Shown: in pieces, positions 1-10,428 of the stretch
How the letters are laid out: each line of letters opens with the position of its first letter
Numbering within the stretch: the first letter of the stretch is position 1
Assembly: GCA_036186865.1 (NCBI GenBank)
Contig: AP025041.1
Location: forward strand, 40,076,463-40,140,462
Reading direction: 5' to 3'
Length of the DNA stretch: 64,000 nt
From: Eustoma russellianum
Lineage: Eukaryota; Streptophyta; Magnoliopsida; Gentianales; Gentianaceae
The notes under the pieces: model-generated
Told to the model about the DNA's origin: nothing
What the model saw: only the letters and a program-made list of their open reading frames with translations
The model's database searches: none
Position numbers and translations under genes: made by a program

Positions 1-2982
1 CTATCATCATCCAGACTTGCAGAAATCAGCAAGACAAATCCATCAATTGATGCGTCTTTCCATTCCCCTTCATGTACTATATGTCTGTTAGCTAAACATA
101 AGCGAAATCCTTTTCCTCTTTCTGTTTCAGTTTCTAAATCTCCATTTTCACTAGTACATATGGATATATGGGGACTATATAAACACCCTACATTGTATAG
201 ACAACAATATTTTTTTACAGTTGTTGATGACTATACACGATATGTCTGGATCTATTTGATGAAATCAAAGTCAGAAACTAGGAACATTGGTGAGAGTTTC
301 TGCTCATTTGCTCAAGGTGCAGTTTAATACTCTTATCAAGATTATTAGAATTGATAATGAGGTTGAATTTAAAATGAATCAGTTCTATGCATCTAAAGGA
401 ATCTTGCATCAAACTAGCTGCGTCCACACCCCTCAACAAAATGGATTGGTTGAGCGCAAACACCAACATATCCTTAACGTAGCCAGAGCCTTAAAATTCC
501 AATCAAATATACCAATCAGTCTCTAGTGCTTTTGTGTTCAACATGCGGTATATCTCATCAATATCACACCGTCACCTCTACTCAACCAAAAAACTCCTTA
601 TGAGCTGTTATATAACAAGTCCCCAATGTATAGCAATCTTAAATTGTTTGGATGCCTTTGCTTTGCAACGAACACTTCTCCTCTTAAAGACAAGTTCTCT
701 GTCAGATCAAGGAGAAGCATATTTCTTGGTCTATCCTATGTTACAAAAGACTATATCCTTCAAGCCCTCACCACTAAAGATGTCTTTATCTCCTGAGACG
801 TCATATTCCATGAACAGGTGTTTCCTTACCAGCCCAACTCTAAATGCACACATGCACCAACCTCACCTGGTTCAGCACTCCCTTTCAATCATTCTTCAAA
901 TTCACCAGTCACCATGTTCAATCCATTTTCTGAATCCTTTATTCCTCAAAAGCCTTCGTCACCATCAAGATGTGATCTACCTAGATCCACATCTAGGGGG
1001 CATGATCAATCCACTTCCACACCATACCAACCAGATAAACCAATCACTGCTACTTCTTCTCCTTCTCAGCTTTCACCCCAACCAATCACTGCTACTTCTT
1101 CTCCTTCTCAGCTTTCACCCCAACGCACATCACCTCTTCAATGTTCACCTCAGCATCCATATTAGCACCCAATCGAATACAGCCCCAGTAATGTTCAAGA
1201 AGTTCCCATTAGCTCTATACCTATTGAACTGCCTGTATCCAGACATCAAAGAAATAGACATGACCCATCATATCTCAAGCAATATTATTACAATCAAACA
1301 CAGTCACTCTCCACTTCTGCATCAAACTCTCACTCCTCCTCTGTAGCTAAAGCTAAAACCACAACATATCCAATTCAAAACTACTTCTCTCTAGAGTTTT
1401 TAGCACCAAAATACAAAACATATGCTCTAAATATTAGTATGCATACAGAACCTAACTCCTATTTAAAGGCAGCTCGTTCTGTTGAATGGCAGAAGGTAAT
1501 AGATAGTGAACTTGCAGCCTTGAAAGCAAACAACACTTGGATAATGACTGAATTGCCTCCAGGAAAAGAACCCATAGGATGTAAATGGGTTTATAAAGTT
1601 AAACACAAGGCTGATGGATCTGTGGAAAGGTACAAGGAAAGGCTTGTAGCAAAGGGATATATACAACAGTTAGGGGTGGATTACCAGGAAACTTTTTCCC
1701 AGTTGTAAAAATGACCACAGTGAGGATAGTGTTAGCCTTGCCGTCTAGACTGAACTGGTATGTACATCAAATGGATGTAAATAATGCGTTCTTACACGGT
1801 GATTTGCATGAGGAAATATATATGGTTCCCCCTCCTGGGCTAACGACAGAACATCCTAAGACTGTTTGCAAGTTACAAAAATCGTTGTATGGCTTGAAGC
1901 AAGCTAGTAGAGAATGAAATGCCAAATTAACAAGCTTTCTGGTTTCTCAAGGATTTTCTCAATCAAAGAATGATTACACACTGTTCACTAAAGTGTCAAG
2001 CAGTTTTTTGTTGGTGTTACTTGTATATGTGGATGATATCATTGTGGCGTGTGAGAATATCAAACATATTGAGAACATTAAGGATGTACTGAATCATGAG
2101 TTCAAAATAAAGGATCTGGGTAATTTGAAATATTTCCTATGAATTGAGGTGACTAAATCATCCAGAGGCATAGTGCTTAATCAGAGAAAATATGCCTTGG
2201 AGCTATTGGAGGAATCAGGATTTCTAGGATCTAAGCCTGTGTCTACACCTATGGAAAGCCATGTCAAGATGATGCATAGGATTCGAGCTTACTAGACAAT
2301 GTCAGTGAGTACAGGAGACTAATAGGGAAATTGATATACCTGACAATTACCAGACCTGATATTGCTTTCAGTGTGCATCAATTGAGTTAGTTCTTAGACT
2401 GCCCAACTGTGAATCACTTTAAAGGAGCACATAGAGTTTTGAGGTACTTGAAGGGCTTTGTTGGACAAGGAATATTACTGTCTAATACTGGTGAGCTGAA
2501 ATTAAAGGGATTTGTTGATTCAGACTGGGCAGGCTGCCAAGAAACTAGGAGGTCTGTTACAGGCTATTATGTTTTCCTTGGAGACAGCTTGATATCCTGG
2601 AAGGCAAAGAAACAGACTAAGGTATCCAAGTCTTCTGCAGTGGCTGAATATAGAGCGATGGCTTCAGCAGTTTGTGAATTACAGTGGCTTTTATATTTGG
2701 CTAAAGACTAGTTGCTCACTGAGATGGAACCAGTGGAGTTATTCTGTGACAGTAAAAGTGCGTTATATATTGCTTAAAACCTGGTATTTCATGAAAGAAC
2801 AAAGCATATAGAGATTGATTGCCACATAGTAAGAGACAAAGTGCAACAGCATGTCGTTAAATTGATGCCAGTTAGAACGCAAATTCAATTAGCAGATGCA
2901 TTTACCAAGACCTTGGACAGCAAGAGATTAGGAGAGTTGATTAAGAAGTTAGGAGCATATGATACCTACAGGGGAAGGTGAG
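1..2982 (+). pseudogene. Element A: copia pol remnant (integrase, RT, RNase H), 5' end outside window
   Basis: Decayed Ty1/copia polyprotein, entered near the GAG-pre-integrase zinc region (CTICLLAKHK at about 92-121). The integrase core follows (VVDDYTRY about 220; TPQQNGLVERK about 427-462), then a proline/serine linker. Reverse transcriptase covers about 1439-2400 (GCKWVYK, MDVNNAFLHG, YVDD about 2026) and RNase H 2409-2960 (DSDWAG, SKSSAVAEYRAM, FHERTKHIE, QLADAFTK). Stops and frameshifts break it at several places, for example 1706, 1915, 2142, 2294, 2710 and 2776. A 42-bp unit is tandemly duplicated at 1039-1122 in the linker. The protein resembles element D more than B, C or G, so A and D probably belong to one lineage. 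It is not expected to make protein. The family call is firm; the clade is not assigned. Confidence 0.9.
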
Positions 2983-2995
2983 CTTGAGGGGGTGC
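2972..2995 (+). other. Element A polypurine tract
   Basis: A purine-rich run (AGGGGAAGGTGAG, then CTTGAGGGGGTGC) lies between the end of RNase H and the TGTTAC start of the LTR. This is where plus-strand DNA priming occurs in LTR retrotransposons. Confidence 0.7.
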
Positions 2996-3530
2996 TGTTA
3001 CAAGATTAAATAAGGTGCAATGGTTGATCAGAAGATGAGATGTCACAGAATGAAAAGAGATCGTTGGATTGGATACTTAATCTAACGATGAGTAGTGACT
3101 GGAAACGGATACTGCACGTGCAAGAATTGGCGTGATAACTGAATTGTTGAGATGTGTTGTAGTGGTGCGCATGGAGAGCAAGGAAGAAGAAGCAATGCCG
3201 CGGGAAATTTAAAGTTGAGGCGAAATGATGTTTTTAACCATTTAGTTGTAGTGGTTCATGTAATAACTATAGGGGTAATATTGTAATTTTAGGCGTTGGC
3301 AGTTATTATTCATCTTCTCCGTTGTATATACTTGGCTCGTTCGATTTTTTGGGAATAAGGAAGTTACAGTTTTTCCTCCAGCAAATTCTCTCTATACTTC
3401 TGCATTCTTCCTCTTTTTTTTTGGTCTTTTGTGCTCTTGATTTCATTTCATTATTTGTGTGATTGAATTCTATTCGACATTCTTCGAATGATGATGAATT
3501 AGTTGTTTGTTGATCAAATTTTCACACATA
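2996..3530 (+). repeat. Element A 3' LTR
   Basis: Starts with TGTTAC directly after the polypurine tract. A TATATA box at about 3325-3330 is followed by a T-rich, polyadenylation-type region. The right edge is set near TTTTCACACA at about 3529 and is uncertain, because the 5' LTR needed for comparison is outside the window and no target duplication can be checked. Confidence 0.6.
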
Positions 3531-3729
3531 TGCCAAGTATTATTGATATGGACGCCACTAAATATATCATAGATGGCATATTAGTTTTGCTAACCGATAA
3601 AGTCTTTTAGTCACCTCTAAATAAATTTGTAATTAAAATTCCTATAAATAACGGCTAAACAATTAAGAGGTTCAGAACATCGAGAAGTAAAATTCTTGTA
3701 AGCAAACCAAAATAGTAGGATTAAAGTAG
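3531..3729 (+). promoter_or_regulatory. Promoter and 5' UTR of LysM-1 (dead copy)
   Basis: About 200 bp between the LTR of A and the LysM-1 ATG. A TATAAATA box lies at 3643-3650, about 80 bp before the ATG at 3730. The block is visibly similar to the region upstream of LysM-2 (about 58250-58455), including the TTAGTCAC segment and the spacing to the ATG. The two promoters therefore descend from one duplication. Confidence 0.65.
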
Positions 3730-3747
3730 ATGGCTGGGGCAGGCAAC

Positions 3748-5239
3748 TGTTAGAATATGGTTTGGTTTTGATGATTTGCACAAGGTTGGCACTTGGAAAA
3801 TCAGATTAGGCGCTTCATGTTGTGTGTTTGAAGTCAGTGTACTTCGAACACCCACTTCAGGCACTTAATGTACCTTGGTGGAGTCCAGTACACTTCGAAC
3901 GCCTGCATTAGGCGCTTTATGTGAAGTGTCTGGATGTGCGTACACTTCGAACGCCTAGATTAGGCGCTTCATGTGAAGTGTATGAAAGTCAGGATACTTC
4001 GAACGCCTACATTAGGCGCTTCATGTGTCTTGATGAAAAGTGCGAACACTTTGAACGCCTACATTAGACGCTTCAAGTGTTTCACCAAGTCAAAAGTATT
4101 TTTCTCTGAATGGACATGTTCTCCCAAAGTCCTTTTTTGAGAAAATGTCAGTTTCAGTTCGAACAAGCATGAAGTGCTACATTAGGCGCTTCATGGGACT
4201 TCGAACACCTTCAGTTGCCAACATAAGGCGCTTAATGTGACTTTGAACGACTGTTCTTTTTCACATTAAGCGCTCAATGTTACATCGAACGTCTATACAC
4301 TAGACACATTAGGCGCTTCATGTGACCAACGGTTCAAATGTCTCTGTGCTTCATTTTCTAACCAGTTGACTCTTTGTACCCTCTTCTTTTAGTGTTATTT
4401 TCACAGGTTTTCTCTCACACCAATAGTTGCCAGTTTTCCATTCTTGGCCATGGTTCTGGATCTTCTCCAAAAAGTTTTGCTACATTCCAAGAGAAGATCT
4501 CAAAGAATGATAAGGTATCATCACAAGATGTCAAAGCCCATTATTGGCTGTGCAGAGGCTTTCAAACGGAAGAAATTCGAAGGTTGATAAAAGAAGGGTT
4601 TTTTCCATTTTCTTCTCCAACTTTCTACTTTGCAAGCTCTCAAATTCTCTCAAGCTCAGGCTCTCAAAATACTTTTAATATTTGTACAATTTACTTTATT
4701 GTTGAGAGTGTTTACTGTAAGAAGAAGAAGAGTCTTCTTCTTGGTGAGATCATATTGTGAGAGATTGGGTAGATTGTTGGTCAAGGAGCAAGGGTGCTTC
4801 TGGTTTGAGATTTCTAGACTTTGAAGGGTTAGTTGATAGTGTGTGGTGCACTATTCTCCCTACAAGATTTCTTTGAGGGAAAAGAAGATATTTGGAGGCT
4901 AAACTTCAAAGGGTTAGATTTCTTGGTTGTGGTCTAGGCAAGATGCCTAGTTTTTCTATTTTCTGGATTTTGTTCTTGATTGTTGTTTCCCCCAAAAGAA
5001 ATAACAATCCCCATTTCAAAATCCTTCTTGTGAAAGATCAAGAAGGTAGAGGAGTAGAGTCATTTGACTTGAACCTCTATACATACTTGTGTTCTTTAAT
5101 TTCTTGCAAGTCTTTATTCTTTCTAAAGAACACACCCAAGTATTGGTTGCACTTCAAAACAAAAAATAGCCATAAAATATCCATACTTGGTGAACACACT
5201 ATTCAACCCTCCTTCTAGTGTGTTCTAAGGGACCTAACA
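3748..5239 (+). repeat. Element B 5' LTR
   Basis: 1,492 bp from TGTTAG to CCTAACA, matching 12015-13508. The first 600 bp hold the repeat array described separately; the rest is non-coding. Open frames at 4374-4760 and 4892-5218 recur in the 3' LTR with disruptions and look incidental. Confidence 0.92.
3806..4330 (+). repeat. GGCGCTT / TTCGAACGCC word array in B 5' LTR
   Basis: About ten copies of (T)AGGCGCTT(C/T)ATGT or its near-palindromic form AAGCGCT alternate with TTCGAACGCCT-type words. Between about 3844 and 4080 the spacing is regular, about 50-53 bp per unit, giving a short tandem array; copies are looser downstream. The same words occur in the 3' LTR and again at 9868-10130 between pol and ORF3. 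The position, upstream of the presumed transcription start, suggests a U3 enhancer-like module; that function is inferred. Confidence 0.85.
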
Positions 5240-5254
5240 ATTGGTATCCGAGCC
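5240..5254 (+). other. Element B primer binding site
   Basis: ATTGGTATCCGAGCC lies directly after the 5' LTR. It matches the usual plant copia site TTGGTATCAGAGC, complementary to the initiator tRNA-Met 3' end, with one difference. Confidence 0.85.
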
Positions 5255-5300
5255 ACATCTTATTCATTTGAGTCCAAATACAAGATTTGATCTTCATAGT

Positions 5301-6557
5301 ATGGATCCCTTCAGATTTGATGATGCTAGTTCTTCAAGTAGTGATGCTTCTAGAAGAAGAAGACAAGAGTCACTACTCCCTTCTATCTCAGATGTACAGG
5401 TCAAAGTACCCACGTTTGACCATGTGAGCTTCCCAAAAGATAAGAGAGCCTTCTACCAAAAGAAGAAGGTTCTACAAGCAGAAATTGCTCATTGGGAATG
5501 CCTATTGTCTGGATCCGAAAGCGATTACGATGACAATGAGAGTCTAATTCTCACAGAGGTCAGTGATGATGATCTCAACAAGGAGTTTTATTCTCTTATG
5601 GCCATCAAAGACGACATGGAGGTATGCACTACATCTTCACATTATAGATTAATTGATGAAAGAGATGACTTAGTGCAAGAAATTGACCTCTTAGAACTAA
5701 AATATACTCGTGTCAAAAAAGAATTTAAAGCATGTATATACGAATACAATGACACGGTAGAAAATCATATTGCATTACAACTTGAGTATGAAATTTTGTT
5801 AACTATGCATATGATTGCACTAGAGGAGAAGCATGATTTGATAAAATCAAGCATCTCTCATAAAACCGTTGAGAATAAGAATTCTCAAAAGAAAAGTGCA
5901 AATAAAACTAAGGTAGTCAAAGATGAATCCTTACCTAGTATGAAACCTAAGGTTAAATCTAGTGTTTTGTATGCATCTAAAAAGGGAAAAACCAATGAAC
6001 AAGCATCACACTTCAAGGAGTCTCAAGCTCCCTTGAAGAAGCAAAGGCACATGCCTAAAAGCAAGGCAAAGCAAACTAAGGTGCCTAGATCTTGTGTTGA
6101 ATCCGTGAAAAATAATCATTCTATAATGCCAAAAAATGTTGTTCCTAAACGGGAATCACAGAATGTGTTAACACACAAGCATGATAATCATCATTATCCA
6201 CACAAACACATTCCTACATGTTTTGTTTGCAATAAAAAGGGTCATGTAGAAAGAATGTGCAGAACTAAAAGCGATAAAAACTATTATTCACACAAACATA
6301 TACCTACATGTTTTTATTGTAATATAAAGGGTCATATTGAAAGAGTGTGTAGAGCTAAAAACAATCAACATTCTTATACACACAAACACATTCCCACATG
6401 TTTTTATTGTAATAGAAAGGGCCATGTAGAGAGAGTGTGTAGAGTCAAAAATAATAAGAGTCTTGTGTGGGTGCCGAAAGGCGAAGTGAAGGTAACTAAT
6501 CTTCAAGGACCCAAAACAAAAAGGGTACCAACTTCATATTTTTTTTGTAGGCCCTAG
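5301..6557 (+). CDS. Element B gag remnant: no capsid part, three tandem zinc knuckles
   Basis: An open frame of about 418 residues from the ATG at 5301. The N-terminus is acidic and serine-rich, followed by a charged, probably coiled-coil stretch and a lysine-rich linker. Three CX2CX4HX4C zinc knuckles lie at about 6217-6258, 6310-6351 and 6400-6441, each inside a repeat of about 30 residues containing HKHIPTCF. The WVPKG motif that ends Sirevirus gag follows. The UBN2-type capsid region seen in the gag of C (about 23270-23850) is missing. The coding sequence begins only about 60 nt after the LTR, so there is no room for it in another frame. The product might still bind RNA but should not form particles alone. 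The frame ends at TAG 6555-6557, just past the junction where the protease frame starts. Confidence 0.8.
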   Translation: MDPFRFDDASSSSSDASRRRRQESLLPSISDVQVKVPTFDHVSFPKDKRAFYQKKKVLQAEIAHWECLLSGSESDYDDNESLILTEVSDDDLNKEFYSLMAIKDDMEVCTTSSHYRLIDERDDLVQEIDLLELKYTRVKKEFKACIYEYNDTVENHIALQLEYEILLTMHMIALEEKHDLIKSSISHKTVENKNSQKKSANKTKVVKDESLPSMKPKVKSSVLYASKKGKTNEQASHFKESQAPLKKQRHMPKSKAKQTKVPRSCVESVKNNHSIMPKNVVPKRESQNVLTHKHDNHHYPHKHIPTCFVCNKKGHVERMCRTKSDKNYYSHKHIPTCFYCNIKGHIERVCRAKNNQHSYTHKHIPTCFYCNRKGHVERVCRVKNNKSLVWVPKGEVKVTNLQGPKTKRVPTSYFFCRP

Positions 6558-9500
6558 CACTCAATGGAGAAAGCGAAGACAAGAAGGTCAAATGGGTCAT
6601 AGACAGTGGGTGTTTCAACCATATGACGGGAGACAAACGTCTCTTCCATAGACTCACTATGCAAGACGGAGGAGTTGTCCACTTTGGCGGTAGCAAAGGC
6701 CAAATCAAAGGACATGGTATTGTGGGTAACGATTCTCTCTTAGTGATGTCTTATATGTTGTAGGTCTTAAGTTTAACTTGATAAGTGTCAGTCAACTTTG
6801 TGATGCTAATTATGAGGTAATATTTTTGAAAACAAAGTGTGTTGTGAAAAAGGAAGATAAGATCTTATTTGAGGCTTTGCGTTTCAAAAATATTTACAAA
6901 CTTAGCATCAATGATTTGGTTTCTCAAAATGTATCTTGTCTAGTCGCTAAGAATGATTTGACGCAACTATGGCATAGACGTCTCGGACATGTATGTTTCA
7001 AAACATTTAAATTTATTTGCAAAAATGATAAAGTCCGAGGCCTTCTAAAAATGAGTTTCGAAAACCATGACTTATGTGACACTTGTCAAAAGGCGAAGCT
7101 TGTGAAAACAAGCTTCAAACCCAAGACAAATATTTCCACCTCCAAGCCCCTACAATTGCTTCATATAGATTTGTATGGGGATGTTGGAACAAAAAGCTTG
7201 GGTGGTAAACATTATACCTTCGTGGTAGTAGATGACTATACTTGTTATACGTGGGTGATGTTTCTAGCTAAGAAGAGTGATGCATGTAGCGAGTTTATGA
7301 GTCTAAGTAAATGATTGGAAAATCATGTGGGTGACACCATTAAAACCATCCGTAGTGATCGTGGTGGTGAGTTCGATGGTGATTTTGAAAGGTTTTGTGT
7401 ATCCAAAGGATACTCTCATGACCTTTCAGCACCTAAAACTCCTCAACAAAATGGTGTGGCCGAACGAAAGAATAGAACTCTACAAGAAATGTGTAGAGCA
7501 ATGTTGAATGAGTTCGGTTTGCCTAAGTATTTTTGGGCCGAAGCGGTAAATGCCGCTTGCCATGTGATCAATCGTGTCTATTTGAGACCATACCTAAATG
7601 TGACACCCTATGAGCTTTGGAATGGAAAAAGTTCCCAACATTGGGTATTTCAAAGTCTTTGGTTGCAAGTGTTTTATACTTAATACCAAAGATACTTTGG
7701 ACAAACTTGACCTCAAAGCGGATGAAAGTATCCTTTTAGGTTATGCCTCAAATAGTAAAGCATTTCGTGTTTTCAACAAAAGGAGTCAAAAGGTGGAAGA
7801 ATCAATCCATGTTAAGTTAAATGAGTCACTTAGTGACGAACCTAAACTTAATGAGGATTGTGAAGAGGATGAAGATGTGACTCCTCAAGAAGAAATTCTT
7901 GAGGATGTTCCTATGGTCGTTCCTCAACGAGAGATCGTTGATGATCCTCCAAATGGAAACATTTTCATTGATTTGAGAGTTGAACCTATTGAAGGTACTC
8001 CTCCACCTTGTGTGCATGAACTTAGTGAGTCAAATAGAAATATTTTTCATAATCATGTTGAAACACAAAATATAGATAATGCATCACACACTCCGGAACA
8101 TGAGGTTCATGTAGATGATGAAGTTTCATCTCTTCCGGAACATTATCAAGAGGAAGTTGGAGGAGATGTCTCCAATCTTCCTAGATCATTTAAGCACAAA
8201 AGTTCTCATCCTCAAGAGTTAGTCATAGGTGATCTAAATAGGGGTATCACCACACAAAGGCAATATAGAGAGAATGTATTTGTCTCTCTTATAGAGCCTA
8301 AAAATATTAAAGATGCACTTCTTGATGAAAATTGGATCTTGGCTATGCAAGAAGAATTAAACCAATTTGAAAGAAGTGATGTTTGGGAGTTAGTTCCCAA
8401 ACCACACGATCATCCTGTTATTGGTACGGAATGGGTTTGTCGTAACAAGATGGATGATCAAGGTAATGTCACTAGAAACAAGGCTAGGTTAGTTGCTCAA
8501 GGATACCGTCAAGAAGAAGGTATTGACTTTGATGAGACATTTGCACCCGTAGTACGGCTTGAAGCTATTAGGATGTTATTAGCATATGCTTGTTATAGGG
8601 ATTTTAAACTTTACCAAATAGATGTTAAATCCGCCTTCTTGAATGGTGTTATTCAAGAAGAAGTGTATGTTGCCCAACCTCTCGGGTTTGAATGTCATGA
8701 TTCACCATATCATGTCTTCAAACTTAAAAAGGCTCTTTACGGCCTCAAACAAGCTCCAAGGGCTTGGTACGAGAGGTTAAGTACTTTTCTTCTTAATAAT
8801 GGTTTTTCAAGAGGTAAAGTTGACACTACTTTGTTCATAAAAGAACAAGGTAGGAATCATTTAATTGTTCAAGTATATGTTGATGATATTATTTTTGGTG
8901 CTACTAACAATTGTCTTTGTGAGCAATTTGCTAGTCTTATGCAAGGTGAGTTCGAGATGAGCATGATGGGCGAACTAAATTATTTCCTTGGATTACAAAT
9001 CAAGCAAACCGAAGATGGCGTGTACATTTCCCAAACCAAATACACAAGAGATTTGCTCAAAAAGTACAACTTTGGTGAAGGAAGAGAGGTGAACACTCCT
9101 ATGAGCACAAGTGCCAAGCTTGACAAGGATGAAAAAGGAAAGCATGTCGAGGTAACCTTGTATCGTGGCATTATAGGTAGTCTACTTTATTTAACGGCTA
9201 GTAGACCCGATATTTTACATGCAGTATGTTTATGTGCTAGATTTCAAAGTGATCCTAGGGAGATGAATTTTATTGCGGTAAAACGCATCCTTAGATACCT
9301 TAGAAGTACTTTGAAATTTGGTTTATTTTATCCTAAGAATGCATGTTTTGATTTAAGAGGATATTGTGACTCCGATTATGCGGGGAGTCTAGTTGACAGA
9401 AAGAGCACCTCCGGAACTTGTCAGTTTCTCGGAGATTGTCTCGTTTCTTGGTTCTCCAAGAAACAAAACAGTGTGTCTCTTTCTACGGCGGAATCCGAAT

Positions 9501-9820
9501 ATGTGTCGGCCGTCTCGTGTTGTGCACAATTATTATGGATGACAAACACGTTAAATGATTATAACATTCACTTCTCAAAGGTGCCAATTTTGTGTGATAA
9601 CGCGTCCACTATTAATATTGCACAAAATCCCGTCCAACATAGTCGGAGCAAGCACATTGAAGTGAGGTATCATTTCATCCGCGATTGTGTACAAAAGAAC
9701 TTGGTAAGTGTGGAATTTGTTCCTACACGAGACCAATTAGCGGACATCTTCACGAAACCCCTACCTAGTGATGTCTTTGTATCTATAAAAAGTAGGTTGG
9801 GGTTGCTCAATATGGGTTGA
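6551..9820 (+). pseudogene. Element B pol: protease, integrase, RT, RNase H (broken)
   Basis: The protease frame opens at 6551, right after TTTTTTGTAG, and shows IDSGC with HMTGD. A frame break follows near 6760. The integrase zinc region and core run 6778-7683 (HRRLGH, CDTCQKAK, DLYGD, SDRGGEFDG, TPQQNGVAERKNRTLQE), with a TGA at 7312-7314 and a frameshift near 7650. From 7610 to 9820 one long frame holds the integrase C-terminus, an acidic linker, reverse transcriptase (GTEWVCRNKMDD, DVKSAFLNG, YVDDIIFGATN at about 8875) and RNase H (DSDYAGS, SLSTAESEYV, QLADIFTKPL). RT and RNase H look undamaged. The order PR-IN-RT-RH defines copia. The breaks make the full polyprotein untranslatable as one chain. 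Confidence 0.92.
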
Positions 9821-9867
9821 TAAAACCATCTTGAGTTTTGAGCATGAAAATTTCAAAAATTTTCAAG

Positions 9868-10130
9868 ATCAGTGCACATAAAGCGCTTCATCACACTTGT
9901 TCAGGCGTTCGATGTCACATCAAGCGCTTGATGTTAAGGATGTCACTCGTTCGAAGTGACATCAAGCGCTTTATTGAGGCGTTCGATGTTGGATTAAGCG
10001 CTTTATCCAAATACGTTCTCTCATTTGATGTATCATTAAGCGCTCAATCTGCATCTCCACAGCCGTTCAAATGTGACTTTAGGCGCTTCATCCCACTTTG
10101 TGAAGTCGTTCGAAGTCTCATTAGGCGCTT
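9868..10130 (+). repeat. LTR-type word array between pol and ORF3 of element B
   Basis: About ten copies of AAGCGCTT/AGGCGCTTCAT and GGCGTTCGATGT/GTTCGAAGT words lie in about 260 bp starting just after the pol stop. They are the same words as in the LTR array but in a different order, so this is not a simple LTR fragment. TATAAT follows at 10369-10374, and the ORF3 start position is at 10429. An open frame (9838-10638) crosses the array but is probably incidental. Confidence 0.8.
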
Positions 10131-10428
10131 TAACCCTAATTTCACACTGTCATTTCCGCCGTCTCTTCAGCTTTCGCGTCATTCAATCATCATTAACTCC
10201 TGCCGCCATTACTCCCTCTCCCTCTTTCCCACGTTTCACATTTCCCACCTCTTCATCTTCCCCAAACTTCATTTCCTTTCCCTCAAATCTCTCCTCCACT
10301 TTCCCCACTCACCCATCTTCATTAACTTCCACTCCCTCTTCATCTTCATCATCTCCTTTATAATCTATCCTTTCTCTCTCAAACTTCCATCTTTATCTCA
10401 GCTTCCCCATCTTCATCTCCCTACTCCA

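Noticed and set aside
534..1346. 270-residue open frame in element A
   Set aside because: It lies over the integrase-RT linker and is a histidine/serine/leucine-rich out-of-frame reading of degraded pol.
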